In this document: piece by piece, positions 50,839-61,410 of the stretch
Layout of the letters: each line of letters begins with the position of its first letter
Numbering within the stretch: position 1 is the stretch's first letter
Origin: Faecalibacterium sp. I4-1-79
GTDB lineage: Bacteria > Bacillota > Clostridia > Oscillospirales > Ruminococcaceae
DNA: 64,000 bases
Direction: 5' to 3'
NCBI RefSeq assembly: GCF_023347235.1
Contig: NZ_CP094467.1
Location: 1,674,001-1,738,000, forward strand
The notes under the pieces: generated by a model
What the model was told of the DNA's origin: nothing
Database searches by the model: none
What the model saw: only the letters and a program-made list of their open reading frames with translations
Made by a program: the position numbers and the translations under genes

Positions 50839-52039
50839 TGATCTCCTCCACCGTTTCCACACGGCATCGTGCCTGATATTGCCGACTGCGCACGCAGATA
50901 GTCTGCTCCGGTTGCAGCTGTTCCACGGTACAAACCTTTCCTTTTGTATCGGTTACAAGGGCATAGCCACGGGCCAGCACGCGGTATGGATCCAGCGATG
51001 CCGCCAGTGCAGCTGCGTGTTGCAACTGCATATTTTTGTCATTCATACGCGCTTTTTGTTGCATCTGAATGGCCTGTCGCATCTGTTGCAGACGACCTGA
51101 ATACTGCTGTAAGATTTTGCTCGGCGCGCTTTGCTCCAACAAAAAGTTGTATTGTTCCAGACCATTATAACACAACGCAAGTCGTTTTTGTATATTTTTG
51201 TGAATATTTTCTTCAATATTTTCAAAAATGCGCTGCTGCTCCTCCCGATCCGGCACCGCAAGCTCTGCGGCGGCGGACGGCGTGGGCGCACGCTGGTCGG
51301 CTACGAAGTCCAGAAGGGTGTAGTCGATCTCGTGACCAATGGCGCTGATCAGCGGCGTTTTGCAGCGAAATGCTGCCCTGGCGATCTCCTCGGCGTTGAA
51401 CACCCACAGATCCTCCCTGCTGCCGCCGCCCCGGGCCACGATGATCTCGTCCACCCGCCCGCTCTGGTCCAGCGTGCGGATGGCGGCGGCGATCTGCCGG
51501 GCGGCTTCAAAGCCCTGCACTGTTACCGGGCATAGCAACAACCGGACAGACGGCCAGCGGCGGCTGATCACGTTGCGGATATCCTGCAATGCCGCCCCGG
51601 TTTTGCTGGTGACGACACCAATACATTTTGGGTACACAGGCAGCGGCTTTTTATGTGCAGGGTCGAACAGACCTTCCTTTTCTAGCCGGGCTTTCAGCTG
51701 TTCCAGAGCAAGCTGTGCTGCGCCTAGACCGTCCGGGAACATCTCGTTCACATAGACCTGAAACGCGCCGTCCCGCTCGTAGAGGGTAGCGCGGCAGCGT
51801 ACCACGACCCGCATCCCCTCCTCCGGGCGAAATGCCAGACGGCGGGCATCGGTGCGGAACATCACTGCTTTTACGCTGCAAGCTTCGTCCCGCAGAGAAA
51901 AGTAGCAGTGCCCGCTGCGGGCGTTCTGCACAAAGTTTGCGATCTCGCCCCGCAGGGCAAGATCAAACAGGCCGTCGTTCACATCCAGCAGCGTTTTGAC
52001 ATAATGGTTCAGCTCGGATACCGAGATCACATCAGCCAT
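50816..52039 (-). CDS. xseA: Exodeoxyribonuclease VII large subunit
   Basis: This 407-residue protein has an OB-fold N-terminus (LRGEIANFVQNARSGHCYFS), the catalytic region CIGVVTSKTGAALQDIRNV and IIVARGGGSREDLWVFN, and coiled-coil C-terminal part with DPYRVLARGYALV. It degrades single-stranded DNA with XseB. Confidence 0.96.
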   Translation of the reverse strand: MADVISVSELNHYVKTLLDVNDGLFDLALRGEIANFVQNARSGHCYFSLRDEACSVKAVMFRTDARRLAFRPEEGMRVVVRCRATLYERDGAFQVYVNEMFPDGLGAAQLALEQLKARLEKEGLFDPAHKKPLPVYPKCIGVVTSKTGAALQDIRNVISRRWPSVRLLLCPVTVQGFEAARQIAAAIRTLDQSGRVDEIIVARGGGSREDLWVFNAEEIARAAFRCKTPLISAIGHEIDYTLLDFVADQRAPTPSAAAELAVPDREEQQRIFENIEENIHKNIQKRLALCYNGLEQYNFLLEQSAPSKILQQYSGRLQQMRQAIQMQQKARMNDKNMQLQHAAALAASLDPYRVLARGYALVTDTKGKVCTVEQLQPEQTICVRSRQYQARCRVETVEEINESTQKL

Positions 52040-52968
52040 AGTCCGGCCTCCCGCGCAGCAAGAATGGACACGCCGATGGCGTTATCACTGGAATACTGCC
52101 CCGGCACAAAATAGACTTGCGGCAGCCGCTGCTGCACCCATGTGCGGATGATATCACTGCTCATCACGCCGCCGGCGCAGACCACCGGCAGACCGGGGTA
52201 TTCCTTCTGCGCGGCCTTTGTCATGCGGACAACGGTATCTGCCACACAAAGCAGACAGTACTTGCAGACGTATTCCGGCGCTTTACCGGCAGCAAGCAGG
52301 GCGTTGCACTGGTTTTCCAGTCCGGAAAGGCTGCATTGCAGCCCCTTTACGCTGGACTTGGGGCGGATCTCCTCGGTGCACTGCGCAGCAAGGCGGGAGA
52401 CCTCGGCCCCTGCGGGAAAACCGAAGCCCAGCCGCACGCCTACGCGGTCCACCGCCTGACCGGCGTACAAATCGGTACTGGTGCCAAGGGTGGTGATGGT
52501 ACGCACCTGATCACACAGCAAAAGGTCCGTTGTCCCGCCGGAAATATGGAACAGCAGTACCTTCTGGGAAAACAGTGTCTCGCCCTTTGCGGCATACAGT
52601 GCCGCAGCAGCGTGACCTTGCTGATGAGTGGTATGGATCAGCGGAATGCCCCGCGCTGCTGCAAAGGCAGTTGCCGCACTGACACCGGCCAGAAAGCAGG
52701 GCATGTAGCTGCCCTCTACCGGACGCGGCTTTTGCGAAACACCCACGGCATCTATTTTTGTCAGGTCGAATTCCTGCGCCAGCTCCTGTAGCATCTCCGG
52801 CAGAGCTGCCGTATGATGGAACAGCGCATCGCTCTGCCGCAGGCCAAGCTGTCCGGCTTTTACCGGCAAAAAGCGCTTTTTTGCACAAACAACCTCCCCG
52901 GCTGTATCAAAAACTGCCAGAGAGGTTGCATAGTTGCTTGTATCGACCCCGAGCGTATAACGGCTCAC
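52027..52968 (-). CDS. TsaD/Kae1-like paralogue in the nusB-xse operon
   Basis: The 313-residue ASKHA-fold protein resembles TsaD: GVDTSNYATSLAVFD at the start, the metal HxxxH in THQQGHAAAAL, HISGGTTDLLL and CAGGVMSSDIIR. It is shorter and more divergent than housekeeping TsaD and its TsaB/E partners are not here, so it may not make t6A. Its GTG start overlaps the nusB stop and its end overlaps xseA by 13 nt. The family is conserved in this position in clostridia, but function is unknown. Confidence 0.8.
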   Translation of the reverse strand: MSRYTLGVDTSNYATSLAVFDTAGEVVCAKKRFLPVKAGQLGLRQSDALFHHTAALPEMLQELAQEFDLTKIDAVGVSQKPRPVEGSYMPCFLAGVSAATAFAAARGIPLIHTTHQQGHAAAALYAAKGETLFSQKVLLFHISGGTTDLLLCDQVRTITTLGTSTDLYAGQAVDRVGVRLGFGFPAGAEVSRLAAQCTEEIRPKSSVKGLQCSLSGLENQCNALLAAGKAPEYVCKYCLLCVADTVVRMTKAAQKEYPGLPVVCAGGVMSSDIIRTWVQQRLPQVYFVPGQYSSDNAIGVSILAAREAGLWLM

Positions 52969-53411
52969 TGTTCAGCCGACTCCGCGACGGCTTCATCACT
53001 CAGGCCATGGTCGCGTGCCACAGCACCCAGCAGGCCATTCACAAACTGATAGTCCTCGCCCGCGCCGTACTTCTTGGTCAGCTCCACAGCCTCATTGATG
53101 GCAACACCGGGCTTGTTTTCGCCGCCGAACAGCATCTCAGCCACGGCCAGGCGCAGCACGGTCAGGCTGACGCGGGGCAGACGCTCCATGGTCCAGTTGC
53201 GCAGATGGGCACGGATCTCGTCATCCACCTCTGCGGAATGATCGTAGTAGGCGTTCAGCAGCAGACGGCTGAACGCGTCCACGGGATGCTCCTCATCGTT
53301 TTCGGCGTGATTGGACAGTGCCTCGGCCAGAGGAATGTCACCGAAGGTCTGCGAAAATGCCAGCAAAAAGGCGTTTTCACGGGCTTCTCTACGGGGCAGA
53401 ATATTTTCCAT
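52965..53411 (-). CDS. nusB: Transcription antitermination factor NusB
   Basis: NusB joins rRNA antitermination. The 148-residue helical protein has REARENAFLLAFSQTFG and C-terminal GVAINEAVELTKKYGAGEDYQFVNGLLGAV (in separate motifs AINEAVELTKKYG and FVNGLLGAV). ATG 53411 follows AAAGGA. It is between asp23 and the TsaD-like gene. Confidence 0.95.
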   Translation of the reverse strand: MENILPRREARENAFLLAFSQTFGDIPLAEALSNHAENDEEHPVDAFSRLLLNAYYDHSAEVDDEIRAHLRNWTMERLPRVSLTVLRLAVAEMLFGGENKPGVAINEAVELTKKYGAGEDYQFVNGLLGAVARDHGLSDEAVAESAEQ

Positions 53412-53495
53412 AATGTTCCTTTCGCAATACAAACCCTCCCCGCCGGGCGTGCCGGGAGGAGGATCGTTTTCTGATATGATTTTTTGCTAAATTTG

Positions 53496-53855
53496 TTACT
53501 GCGCCTCGGCAAGGCCTGCAATGACCAGATCCACGCGACTGACCGTCACATTGGTCATGTTCTGTACGGCAGACTTGACGTTTTCCTGTACCTTTTCGGC
53601 CACGGAGGGGATCCGTGCGCCGAACTCCATCATCAGGTGCAGGGTGATGCTGGCCGTGCCGTCCCGCATCTCTACCGCCACAGGCGGCTGGATGCTGGCA
53701 GATTCCAGCAGGTTTTTCAGCTTTTTGTTCTGCACGCCGCAGGACACCTCGGCAACGCCGTCCACTTCCAGTGCGGCACAGCGGGCGATTTTACCCACGA
53801 CCTCGGTCGAAATCTGAAGGCTGCCGCCCTGAAGATCCATGTTCTGTAAATCCAT
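53496..53855 (-). CDS. Asp23/Gls24 envelope-stress protein
   Basis: The 119-residue protein has the DUF322 fold pattern LQISTEVVGKIARCAALEVDGV and SITLHLMMEFGARIPSVAEKVQENV. Asp23/Gls24 proteins are membrane-associated alkaline-shock factors. ATG 53855 follows GGAGG by 9 nt. It is first in the long operon to recN. Confidence 0.92.
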   Translation of the reverse strand: MDLQNMDLQGGSLQISTEVVGKIARCAALEVDGVAEVSCGVQNKKLKNLLESASIQPPVAVEMRDGTASITLHLMMEFGARIPSVAEKVQENVKSAVQNMTNVTVSRVDLVIAGLAEAQ

Positions 53856-53992
53856 TGTGCTGTCCTCCATCCAAAGGCGGTTGCGGCGGTGGTTTCAATA
53901 CTCTGAAACTGGCCTGCCGTAGCTGCCTTTTTTGTTCAAACGCGCCCCTGCGCTATGCATAAAGGCACGCGGCATTCGTTTTTGATAGAGTT

Positions 53993-54022
53993 ATTATACC
54001 ATCAATGCGGGGGCAATTTCAA
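53993..54022 (-). promoter_or_regulatory. Promoter of the asp23-nusB-...-recN operon
   Basis: Minus strand TTGAAA (54022-54017), 18 nt, TATAAT (53998-53993) with TGG extended -10, 138 nt before asp23. Confidence 0.8.
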
Positions 54023-54144
54023 TACTTGTTTGGAAAAGAAGATGGAAATCAGCACAGAATGGCATCCCGGCAGTGCATACAGCTTTCTGCCTGCAAGAAA
54101 AGCTGCACCTGCGCCGCCGGGGTGTCAGCATAAATAAAGAGCGT

Positions 54145-54768
54145 TTACTTCACCTCTACCACCGTGATATTCTGGGCGGTCACACTGCTTTTGTTCATCA
54201 CCACATCCCGAATCTGCGCCACCTGTGCCGCTGTGAGCGGCTCGCCTGCCGTCATCACGGTCAGATCCGCCCGCCCTGCCTGCAAAAAGCACAGGCAGTC
54301 CGCAAAGCCCTTGGCACGCACCAGCGTCTCGATCTCGTTTTCTGCGTTCAGATCTTCCAGCCCGGCCGCCATTTGTGCGGTGTACTCCTTTTTCTCCTCG
54401 GCTGTCAGGGAGGAGGACTTCAGGCTCTTTTGCAGGGTGTCCATGGCTTCGTCATGTGCCTTTTCCCGCTTGAGACGAGCCTGTTCGAAAAAGCGGGTAC
54501 CGCTGTCGTTTGCAACGCTGACAAGCTGTGCTTCGCCATAGTTTTTGCTGGCACCGGAGACGGCTTCTGCCTCTGTGGGCAGTGCATCCGTGATAGTGGT
54601 CTCCGCATCTGCTTCCACCGGTTCTGCCGAGACCATGAGGGTGTCATCCTCTGTCTGCGGGGCGATGTCTGCCCGGGCATACTGCCAATTTAAGTAGACG
54701 GCAATGACCAGTGCCGCCGCCAGCGTCAGAGCGGTGACCCTGCGGGTGTTTCTGGAAAGTGCTCTCAT
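54145..54768 (-). CDS. spoIIIAH: Stage III sporulation protein AH
   Basis: The 207-residue protein has one membrane helix (LTLAAALVIAVYLNW) and a C-terminal YscJ/FliF-like domain ending KSSVTAQNITVVEVK, the SpoIIIAH ring-forming region that pairs with SpoIIQ across the two spore membranes. It is the last gene of spoIIIAA-AH. Confidence 0.92.
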   Translation of the reverse strand: MRALSRNTRRVTALTLAAALVIAVYLNWQYARADIAPQTEDDTLMVSAEPVEADAETTITDALPTEAEAVSGASKNYGEAQLVSVANDSGTRFFEQARLKREKAHDEAMDTLQKSLKSSSLTAEEKKEYTAQMAAGLEDLNAENEIETLVRAKGFADCLCFLQAGRADLTVMTAGEPLTAAQVAQIRDVVMNKSSVTAQNITVVEVK

Positions 54769-54828
54769 AAAACGGTTCCTCCTTTGGTATTTCGGTAAGC
54801 AATTGCGGTACTTGACAAAAGCAGAGGG

Positions 54829-55341
54829 TCAGCGCTTGCGCTGCTCCACACAGATGCGGTTTGTGGGCAGATCCAGCAGCGAATGCAGCAGCTCCGTGAT
54901 ACGGGCTGCAACGCGGACATCTCCCCCGCCCTCACACAACACGGCGACCCCGCAGACCTGCGGCAGATAGGTTGTCTCAGCCAGCGCAGAGCCATCCTGT
55001 AAAAGAACGTGCGTCTCCTGCTGCTGCATATCCCCCGTCTGGGTGTCTACTGCGTAGACAGTCTCCTCCCCGGCGGACAGAGTGACCATGACCGCGGTGT
55101 GACCCGCCCCTTGCAGCTGGCTGATCAGTTCTTCCAGCTGCTGCTCCAGCTGGGCCTGGTACTGGCTGACGGTAGCTGTTTGGGCGGTGGATACCGCCGC
55201 TTTCTGCGTGTTCCCGCTGGGTAAAAGCTCCGACAGCAAAAGCAGCAGCATTGCCAGCACACCGACCACCACCGCCAGCGAGGTGCGGTTTTTGCCGCTT
55301 TGCAGAGCGCGGAAAACGGAAAGCAATTCGCTCTTTTTCAT
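54829..55341 (-). CDS. spoIIIAG: Stage III sporulation protein AG
   Basis: The 170-residue single-pass protein (SLAVVVGVLAMLLLLLSEL helix) has the C-terminal secretin-like ring domain of SpoIIIAG (YEQQLEELI-like QLEQQLEELISQLQGAGHTA). ATG 55341 overlaps the AF stop. It builds the mother-cell side channel ring. Confidence 0.88.
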   Translation of the reverse strand: MKKSELLSVFRALQSGKNRTSLAVVVGVLAMLLLLLSELLPSGNTQKAAVSTAQTATVSQYQAQLEQQLEELISQLQGAGHTAVMVTLSAGEETVYAVDTQTGDMQQQETHVLLQDGSALAETTYLPQVCGVAVLCEGGGDVRVAARITELLHSLLDLPTNRICVEQRKR

Positions 55342-55820
55342 GGTGCACTCTCCTCCGCCGCCGCAGAAGCGGTACCCAGCGTCTGCTGCAAAAAGCTGAG
55401 CACCGCCTGTTTTTGTGCAGCGGTACAGCCCGCCGGGAAGGCAGCAACAGCCTTTTTTACCACGACCTGCTGCCCGGCTTTTTCCAGCGTGACCGTCACA
55501 CGAATATCCAACCCGAATTGCTGTCGGCACTGTGCAGTGCAATACTCTTCCAGTTGAGCCTTGGTCTCAGTCAGGATCTCCGTTTCCAGTGCATCCGGCT
55601 GTGCAGTGGATGTGGCCGCCGGGGCTGTATTCCCCGAAAAAGCGGTCATAACCTTGCCCGGCAGGTGCGGCAACTGCGCAAGAAGGACTGCTAAAATATA
55701 TAGCCCGGCTACGGCTTTTATGCACCGGCCAGCCCAGCTTTGCCCGCCAAAAAGGCTGACCAGTTCCGCCCCGATGCACGCCATGCAGAACACTGCCGCA
55801 GCCCGCTGAAACGCCTGCAT
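55338..55820 (-). CDS. spoIIIAF: Stage III sporulation protein AF
   Basis: The 160-residue protein has two membrane segments (AVFCMACIGAELVSLF; CIKAVAGLYILAVLLAQL) and a soluble C-terminal domain, as in SpoIIIAF. Overlaps AE end and AG start. Confidence 0.87.
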   Translation of the reverse strand: MQAFQRAAAVFCMACIGAELVSLFGGQSWAGRCIKAVAGLYILAVLLAQLPHLPGKVMTAFSGNTAPAATSTAQPDALETEILTETKAQLEEYCTAQCRQQFGLDIRVTVTLEKAGQQVVVKKAVAAFPAGCTAAQKQAVLSFLQQTLGTASAAAEESAP

Positions 55821-56879
55821 CTAACCACCCCCTGCCAGCATCAGCAGCACGATGCCCACCACAAACAACATGAAAAACAAAGCTGTAACTGCCGCCATGC
55901 AGCGCACGGCTTCGGCAAAGCATTGCAGCAGCTTATGGCAATGCTCCAGCCCGCCGATCCCGGCAAGCCAGCCGCAGCAGGACAGTAAAAACAGATGCAC
56001 CAGAAGCCCGAGATATAATGGCACAAATTCTGCCCCGATGCTGAGCAATGCGGCAATGCCAAGGGTGCTTTTGAGTAGCTGCATCCCGGCCAGCACTGTG
56101 TCTGCCGCGCTGCTCAGCGCCTGTCCCACAATGGGCACGCTGCCGGTCAGCAGCTGTCCCAGACGAGAGGCAGCACGATCCAGCTGCACCGTGACTACGC
56201 GCTGCAGGCTCATCAGAGCGGCGAACGCTTTACCCGCCCAACCGATGGCCTGTCGCAGCAACCGCCCGGTCAGGGTACAGCCCTCGGACAGGCTTTTGCG
56301 GGAGCTGATGCCACAGGCCATGCTGATGACAAGGTAGCTGCGCAGCAGTGGTTGCAGCCAGAGGGTGACCGCCTGTGCAACAAAGCACAGCACCGTGAGT
56401 AGAAAGCCATTTGCGGCAGCTCCGGCGTTCCATTCGCCTCCAGCTGCCAACACGCCGCTGTATACCGGCAAAAAGCCCAGCAGATAGCTTTTCCACCCGG
56501 CCATCCGAGTGCACAAGGCGGCAGCAAGCTTGTCCAGTTCCTGCCACAATAAAACGCCGCAACCACCGGCAGCCGCCAGTTCCAGCAGTGCTTTGTCGGC
56601 GGTGTCCTGCAAGAGAAATGCAAGCCCGGTCGCCAGCGATAAAAACAGCAGCACACCGGCATATTGATGCAGCACTTCCCGCAGCAATTGCACCGGTTCG
56701 GCAGCAAACAAACGCAGCAAGGTGCCCAGCGGGTCTGCCGCAAACTGCTCGGCCTGTACAGGTGCTTTTTCGAGATAGGTCTGCCACGGCGTTGTCTCTG
56801 CTGCCGCAGCTTTCAGAGCGGTTTTGCTGCACAGAAAGCCCAGAGTTACCCCACTGATGATACAGCCGCGTTTTTTCAT
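55821..56879 (-). CDS. spoIIIAE: Stage III sporulation protein AE
   Basis: The 352-residue protein starts after a signal-like hydrophobic region (MKKRGCIISGVTLGFLC) and has about seven further helices, with GTGVGSVPIVG-type motif LLTGSVPIVGQALSSAADTVL typical of SpoIIIAE. It is the core permease-like subunit of the SpoIIIA channel. ATG 56879 overlaps spoIIIAD stop. Confidence 0.93.
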   Translation of the reverse strand: MKKRGCIISGVTLGFLCSKTALKAAAAETTPWQTYLEKAPVQAEQFAADPLGTLLRLFAAEPVQLLREVLHQYAGVLLFLSLATGLAFLLQDTADKALLELAAAGGCGVLLWQELDKLAAALCTRMAGWKSYLLGFLPVYSGVLAAGGEWNAGAAANGFLLTVLCFVAQAVTLWLQPLLRSYLVISMACGISSRKSLSEGCTLTGRLLRQAIGWAGKAFAALMSLQRVVTVQLDRAASRLGQLLTGSVPIVGQALSSAADTVLAGMQLLKSTLGIAALLSIGAEFVPLYLGLLVHLFLLSCCGWLAGIGGLEHCHKLLQCFAEAVRCMAAVTALFFMLFVVGIVLLMLAGGG

Positions 56880-57259
56880 CCCACCAGCCCCCAAATCGTC
56901 TGGAATATCTGTTCCAGCAGCGGCCACACCGCCGCCAGCACGAGACACCGTCCCGCCAGCCCGGCGCACCATGCAAGCGTATCCGCTCCGGCTTCCTCGC
57001 AGAGGGTGCGGACATAATCTGCCAGCAGCAAAATCCCTGCACTGCGCAAAAGACAGGAAAAAGCCTGTGCATTGGTGCGCTGTCCCAGCTGTACTAATGC
57101 TTGCAGTACCCCGCGCAGCGGCTGAGCCAGACGGAGCAGCAGCCACACCGCAGCGCCCAGCGAAAGCAGCAGTGCAAACGCCGGGGAATACCGCTGCAAT
57201 AGAATGCCCGCAAAGGCTACCAGCAGCAGCGCCGTCAGCACCGGAACCGCCGCGCTCAT
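56876..57259 (-). CDS. spoIIIAD: Stage III sporulation protein AD
   Basis: The 127-residue polytopic protein has four helices and the family's AQAFSCLLRSAGILLLADYV and LCEEAGADTLAWCAGLAGR motifs, resembling stator proteins of type III secretion. Start overlaps spoIIIAC. Confidence 0.9.
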   Translation of the reverse strand: MSAAVPVLTALLLVAFAGILLQRYSPAFALLLSLGAAVWLLLRLAQPLRGVLQALVQLGQRTNAQAFSCLLRSAGILLLADYVRTLCEEAGADTLAWCAGLAGRCLVLAAVWPLLEQIFQTIWGLVG

Positions 57260-57450
57260 AGCGCAAACAAAGACCGGATCGTGGCAAACAGGGCACTGAT
57301 CTGCTTGACCAGAATGGAGAGCACCACAACAAGCCCCGCCAGCGTGGTCATCATGGCCTGATCCTCCCGCCCGGAGCGGATGAGCAGCTGGTTGAGCACC
57401 GCCACAATGATGCCGATGGCCGCAATTTTGAACACAAGCTCGATATCCAT
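57256..57450 (-). CDS. spoIIIAC: Stage III sporulation protein AC
   Basis: The 64-residue two-helix protein (MDIELVFKIAAIGIIVAVLN then LLIRSGREDQAMMTTLAGL) is a typical SpoIIIAC with the invariant GREDQA loop. Confidence 0.95.
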   Translation of the reverse strand: MDIELVFKIAAIGIIVAVLNQLLIRSGREDQAMMTTLAGLVVVLSILVKQISALFATIRSLFAL

Positions 57451-57477
57451 CCGTTTCTCCTTTGTTCCGTACAGCCT

Positions 57478-57942
57478 TTACAAAAAGAGCAGCGCCAGCA
57501 TCATGCCGCCTGCCAGTCCCAGACGGTGCGGCAGACCGGCCTGCCGCTGTGCTGTGCGGCGTGCCTGTTGTAAATAGTCCTCGAACCGCGCCGTATAGTA
57601 GCTAAGCCGTTCGCATTCCTGTGCAGCCTCTGCGCGGCCGATACCGCAAAAGCACTCTGTAAAACAGGCGCGCTCTGCCGCAGAGAGTTGTTCCGGCGCA
57701 GGCAGCTGCTGCAATGTACCGCCGGGAGTTTGCGTCAACAGGCCCTCGCGGCAAAGCTGCCGGTAGAGACTTTGCAGGTCTGCCCGGCGGTACTGGATCT
57801 CCTGCCGGATGCGCTGTAATAGCTCGATAGTGCGCTGTAAAGCGGCAAGATGCAGAGTTGTTCTGGCCTGTACCGCATCCCCTGCCAGCCAACCGCACAA
57901 CGGGAGCAAAAACAAGCCGAACCCACGCAGAAGGCCGCTCAT
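57478..57942 (-). CDS. spoIIIAB: Stage III sporulation protein AB
   Basis: The 154-residue protein has helix LLRGFGLFLLPLCGWLAG at the start and a GspF-like helical domain with C-terminal segment LGLAGGMMLALLFL. Start 57942 overlaps the AA stop (ATGA); upstream in-frame codons belong to AA. Confidence 0.88.
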   Translation of the reverse strand: MSGLLRGFGLFLLPLCGWLAGDAVQARTTLHLAALQRTIELLQRIRQEIQYRRADLQSLYRQLCREGLLTQTPGGTLQQLPAPEQLSAAERACFTECFCGIGRAEAAQECERLSYYTARFEDYLQQARRTAQRQAGLPHRLGLAGGMMLALLFL

Positions 57943-58829
57943 ACGGCGCACACTTCCCGGATGCAGCCCGGCGTCTCCCGCCCGGCAAGGACGACCAGCT
58001 GCCGCAGCATCCCGCGCTGCAGCAACGCCTGTACCTGCGGACGGCATCGTGCCTGTGCAGCGTCCGGCGCGTGGAGGCTGGCAATAAAGTCCACCCCGCT
58101 GAAAAAGCCCTGTTCCAGTGCCATCGTTTCCTCCAGACTGCCCAGCTCGTCCAGCAGGATCACCTGCGGTGCCAGTGTGCGCAGCGCCATCTGGACGGCG
58201 CGGGCTTTATCCACCCCGCCAATGCGCTCCAGCGGCGGCAGCGGCCCTTCCGGCGGGAAAAGCTCGCCCCGCTCGTCTATCACTGCCACCAGACGCTGCC
58301 GCTCGGCTAGCGTCCGGGCAATGGTGCGCAGCAGGGTGGTCTTGCCGCTGCCGGGCTCTCCCACCACCAGCAGCCCGGTAAAATGCTGCTCCAGCAGCTT
58401 GTCCAGTGCAGGCAGCAGACGGATGGTGCAGCTGCGTGCGATACGCAGGTTGAGCGAAGTGACCTTTTGCAGGGTGATGCCATGCCCTTCCCGCTGCACG
58501 AACTGCCCTGCCACGCCCACACGGTTTCCGGCAGCGGTGGTCAGGTAGCCCTCGGATAGTTCCCTTTCATGGGTGTGCACTGAGCCGTTGCAAAGGGTGT
58601 GGAAGATCTCCTCTATTTGCAGCGTGTCCAGCCGCATTGCAGACAATGCCGGAGGACAACCCGGCAACGCAGAAGCAGAGCATTGCCGCCCTTGTACGGT
58701 AAATGTGACCGCACAACCTGTGCGCAGGCGCAGTTCCTGTACACGTGCTGCCGTTTGTGCGGGCAGCTGTGCCAGCGGCGCCGCAAGCCAAGTAGGAAGG
58801 GCTCTGACGGCCCGGTAATACTCGTCCAC
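57939..58829 (-). CDS. spoIIIAA: Stage III sporulation protein AA ATPase
   Basis: The 296-residue secretion-type ATPase has Walker A VVGEPGSGKTTLL and Walker B VILLDELGS; it drives the SpoIIIA channel. GTG 58829 is 8 nt after AAGGAG, better than GTG 58847. A sigma-E-like -10 lies 36 nt upstream. Confidence 0.93.
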   Translation of the reverse strand: MDEYYRAVRALPTWLAAPLAQLPAQTAARVQELRLRTGCAVTFTVQGRQCSASALPGCPPALSAMRLDTLQIEEIFHTLCNGSVHTHERELSEGYLTTAAGNRVGVAGQFVQREGHGITLQKVTSLNLRIARSCTIRLLPALDKLLEQHFTGLLVVGEPGSGKTTLLRTIARTLAERQRLVAVIDERGELFPPEGPLPPLERIGGVDKARAVQMALRTLAPQVILLDELGSLEETMALEQGFFSGVDFIASLHAPDAAQARCRPQVQALLQRGMLRQLVVLAGRETPGCIREVCAV

Positions 58830-58864
58830 TTTGTTTTCTCCTTCCACGAAAGCTTTGTGCTAGC

Positions 58865-58872
58865 ATTGTATG
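58865..58872 (-). promoter_or_regulatory. Sigma-E-like -10 of the spoIIIA operon
   Basis: Minus strand CATACAAT matches the sigma-E -10 consensus CATACAnT exactly. The -35 region is not a clear match. In Bacillus this operon is sigma-E dependent. Confidence 0.6.
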
Positions 58873-58904
58873 CGCTTTGTGCGTTCTTAGAACCGCGAAT
58901 CAGA

Positions 58905-58942
58905 AAACAAAAAAGCCCCTGCAACAGCATTGCAGAAGCTTT
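58905..58942 (-). terminator. Terminator of ligA
   Basis: On the minus strand AGCTTCTGCAA and TTGCAGGGGCT form a stem with TTTTTTGTTTT after it, 38-75 nt past the ligA stop. Confidence 0.85.
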
Positions 58943-58979
58943 TGAAATTATCTGTATTTCGACGTTCAGGAAAGCCGCT

Positions 58980-61007
<2,028 letters not shown>

Positions 61008-61104
61008 TCATTTTGCCGCCCGCCGTGCTGTTTTCCCGGCAGAAAAAGTGCTGTACACCGGACACAGCAGACGAGCGGCAGTCGTTTGCATTTGCATCTT
61101 CCTT

Positions 61105-61133
61105 AGTATACCACATCCATGGATGGTCTGCAA
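61105..61133 (-). promoter_or_regulatory. ligA promoter
   Basis: Minus strand TTGCAG (61133-61128), 17 nt, TATACT (61110-61105). Confidence 0.8.
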
Positions 61134-61341
61134 AGCGTTAAATACAAATCGTATTTTTGAAGTGCTCTCATGTTTTGAAATCGATATCAGCACAGATCGC
61201 ACGTTGATTTATAATCACTTATAAAAGATACTAAACGTATATTCGTTATATTTTACATCGATAATGCGCTTTATTTTAGGAATCCTTTTGTGGTGACTTT
61301 TAGTAATTCTTTGTGCTGCTTTTTTCTGCGCAGGCACAGGC

Positions 61342-61392
61342 AAAAAGAATCCCCCTCCCCGGCGCGGCAGCTTGTGCCATCCGGGAAAGGGG
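61342..61392 (-). terminator. Terminator of the DUF3794/LysM gene
   Basis: On the minus strand CCCCTTTCCCGG pairs with CCGGGGAGGGGG, followed by ATTCTTTTTG, just past the stop. Confidence 0.8.
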
Positions 61393-61410
61393 TACAGTTA
61401 AGTTTGCAGC

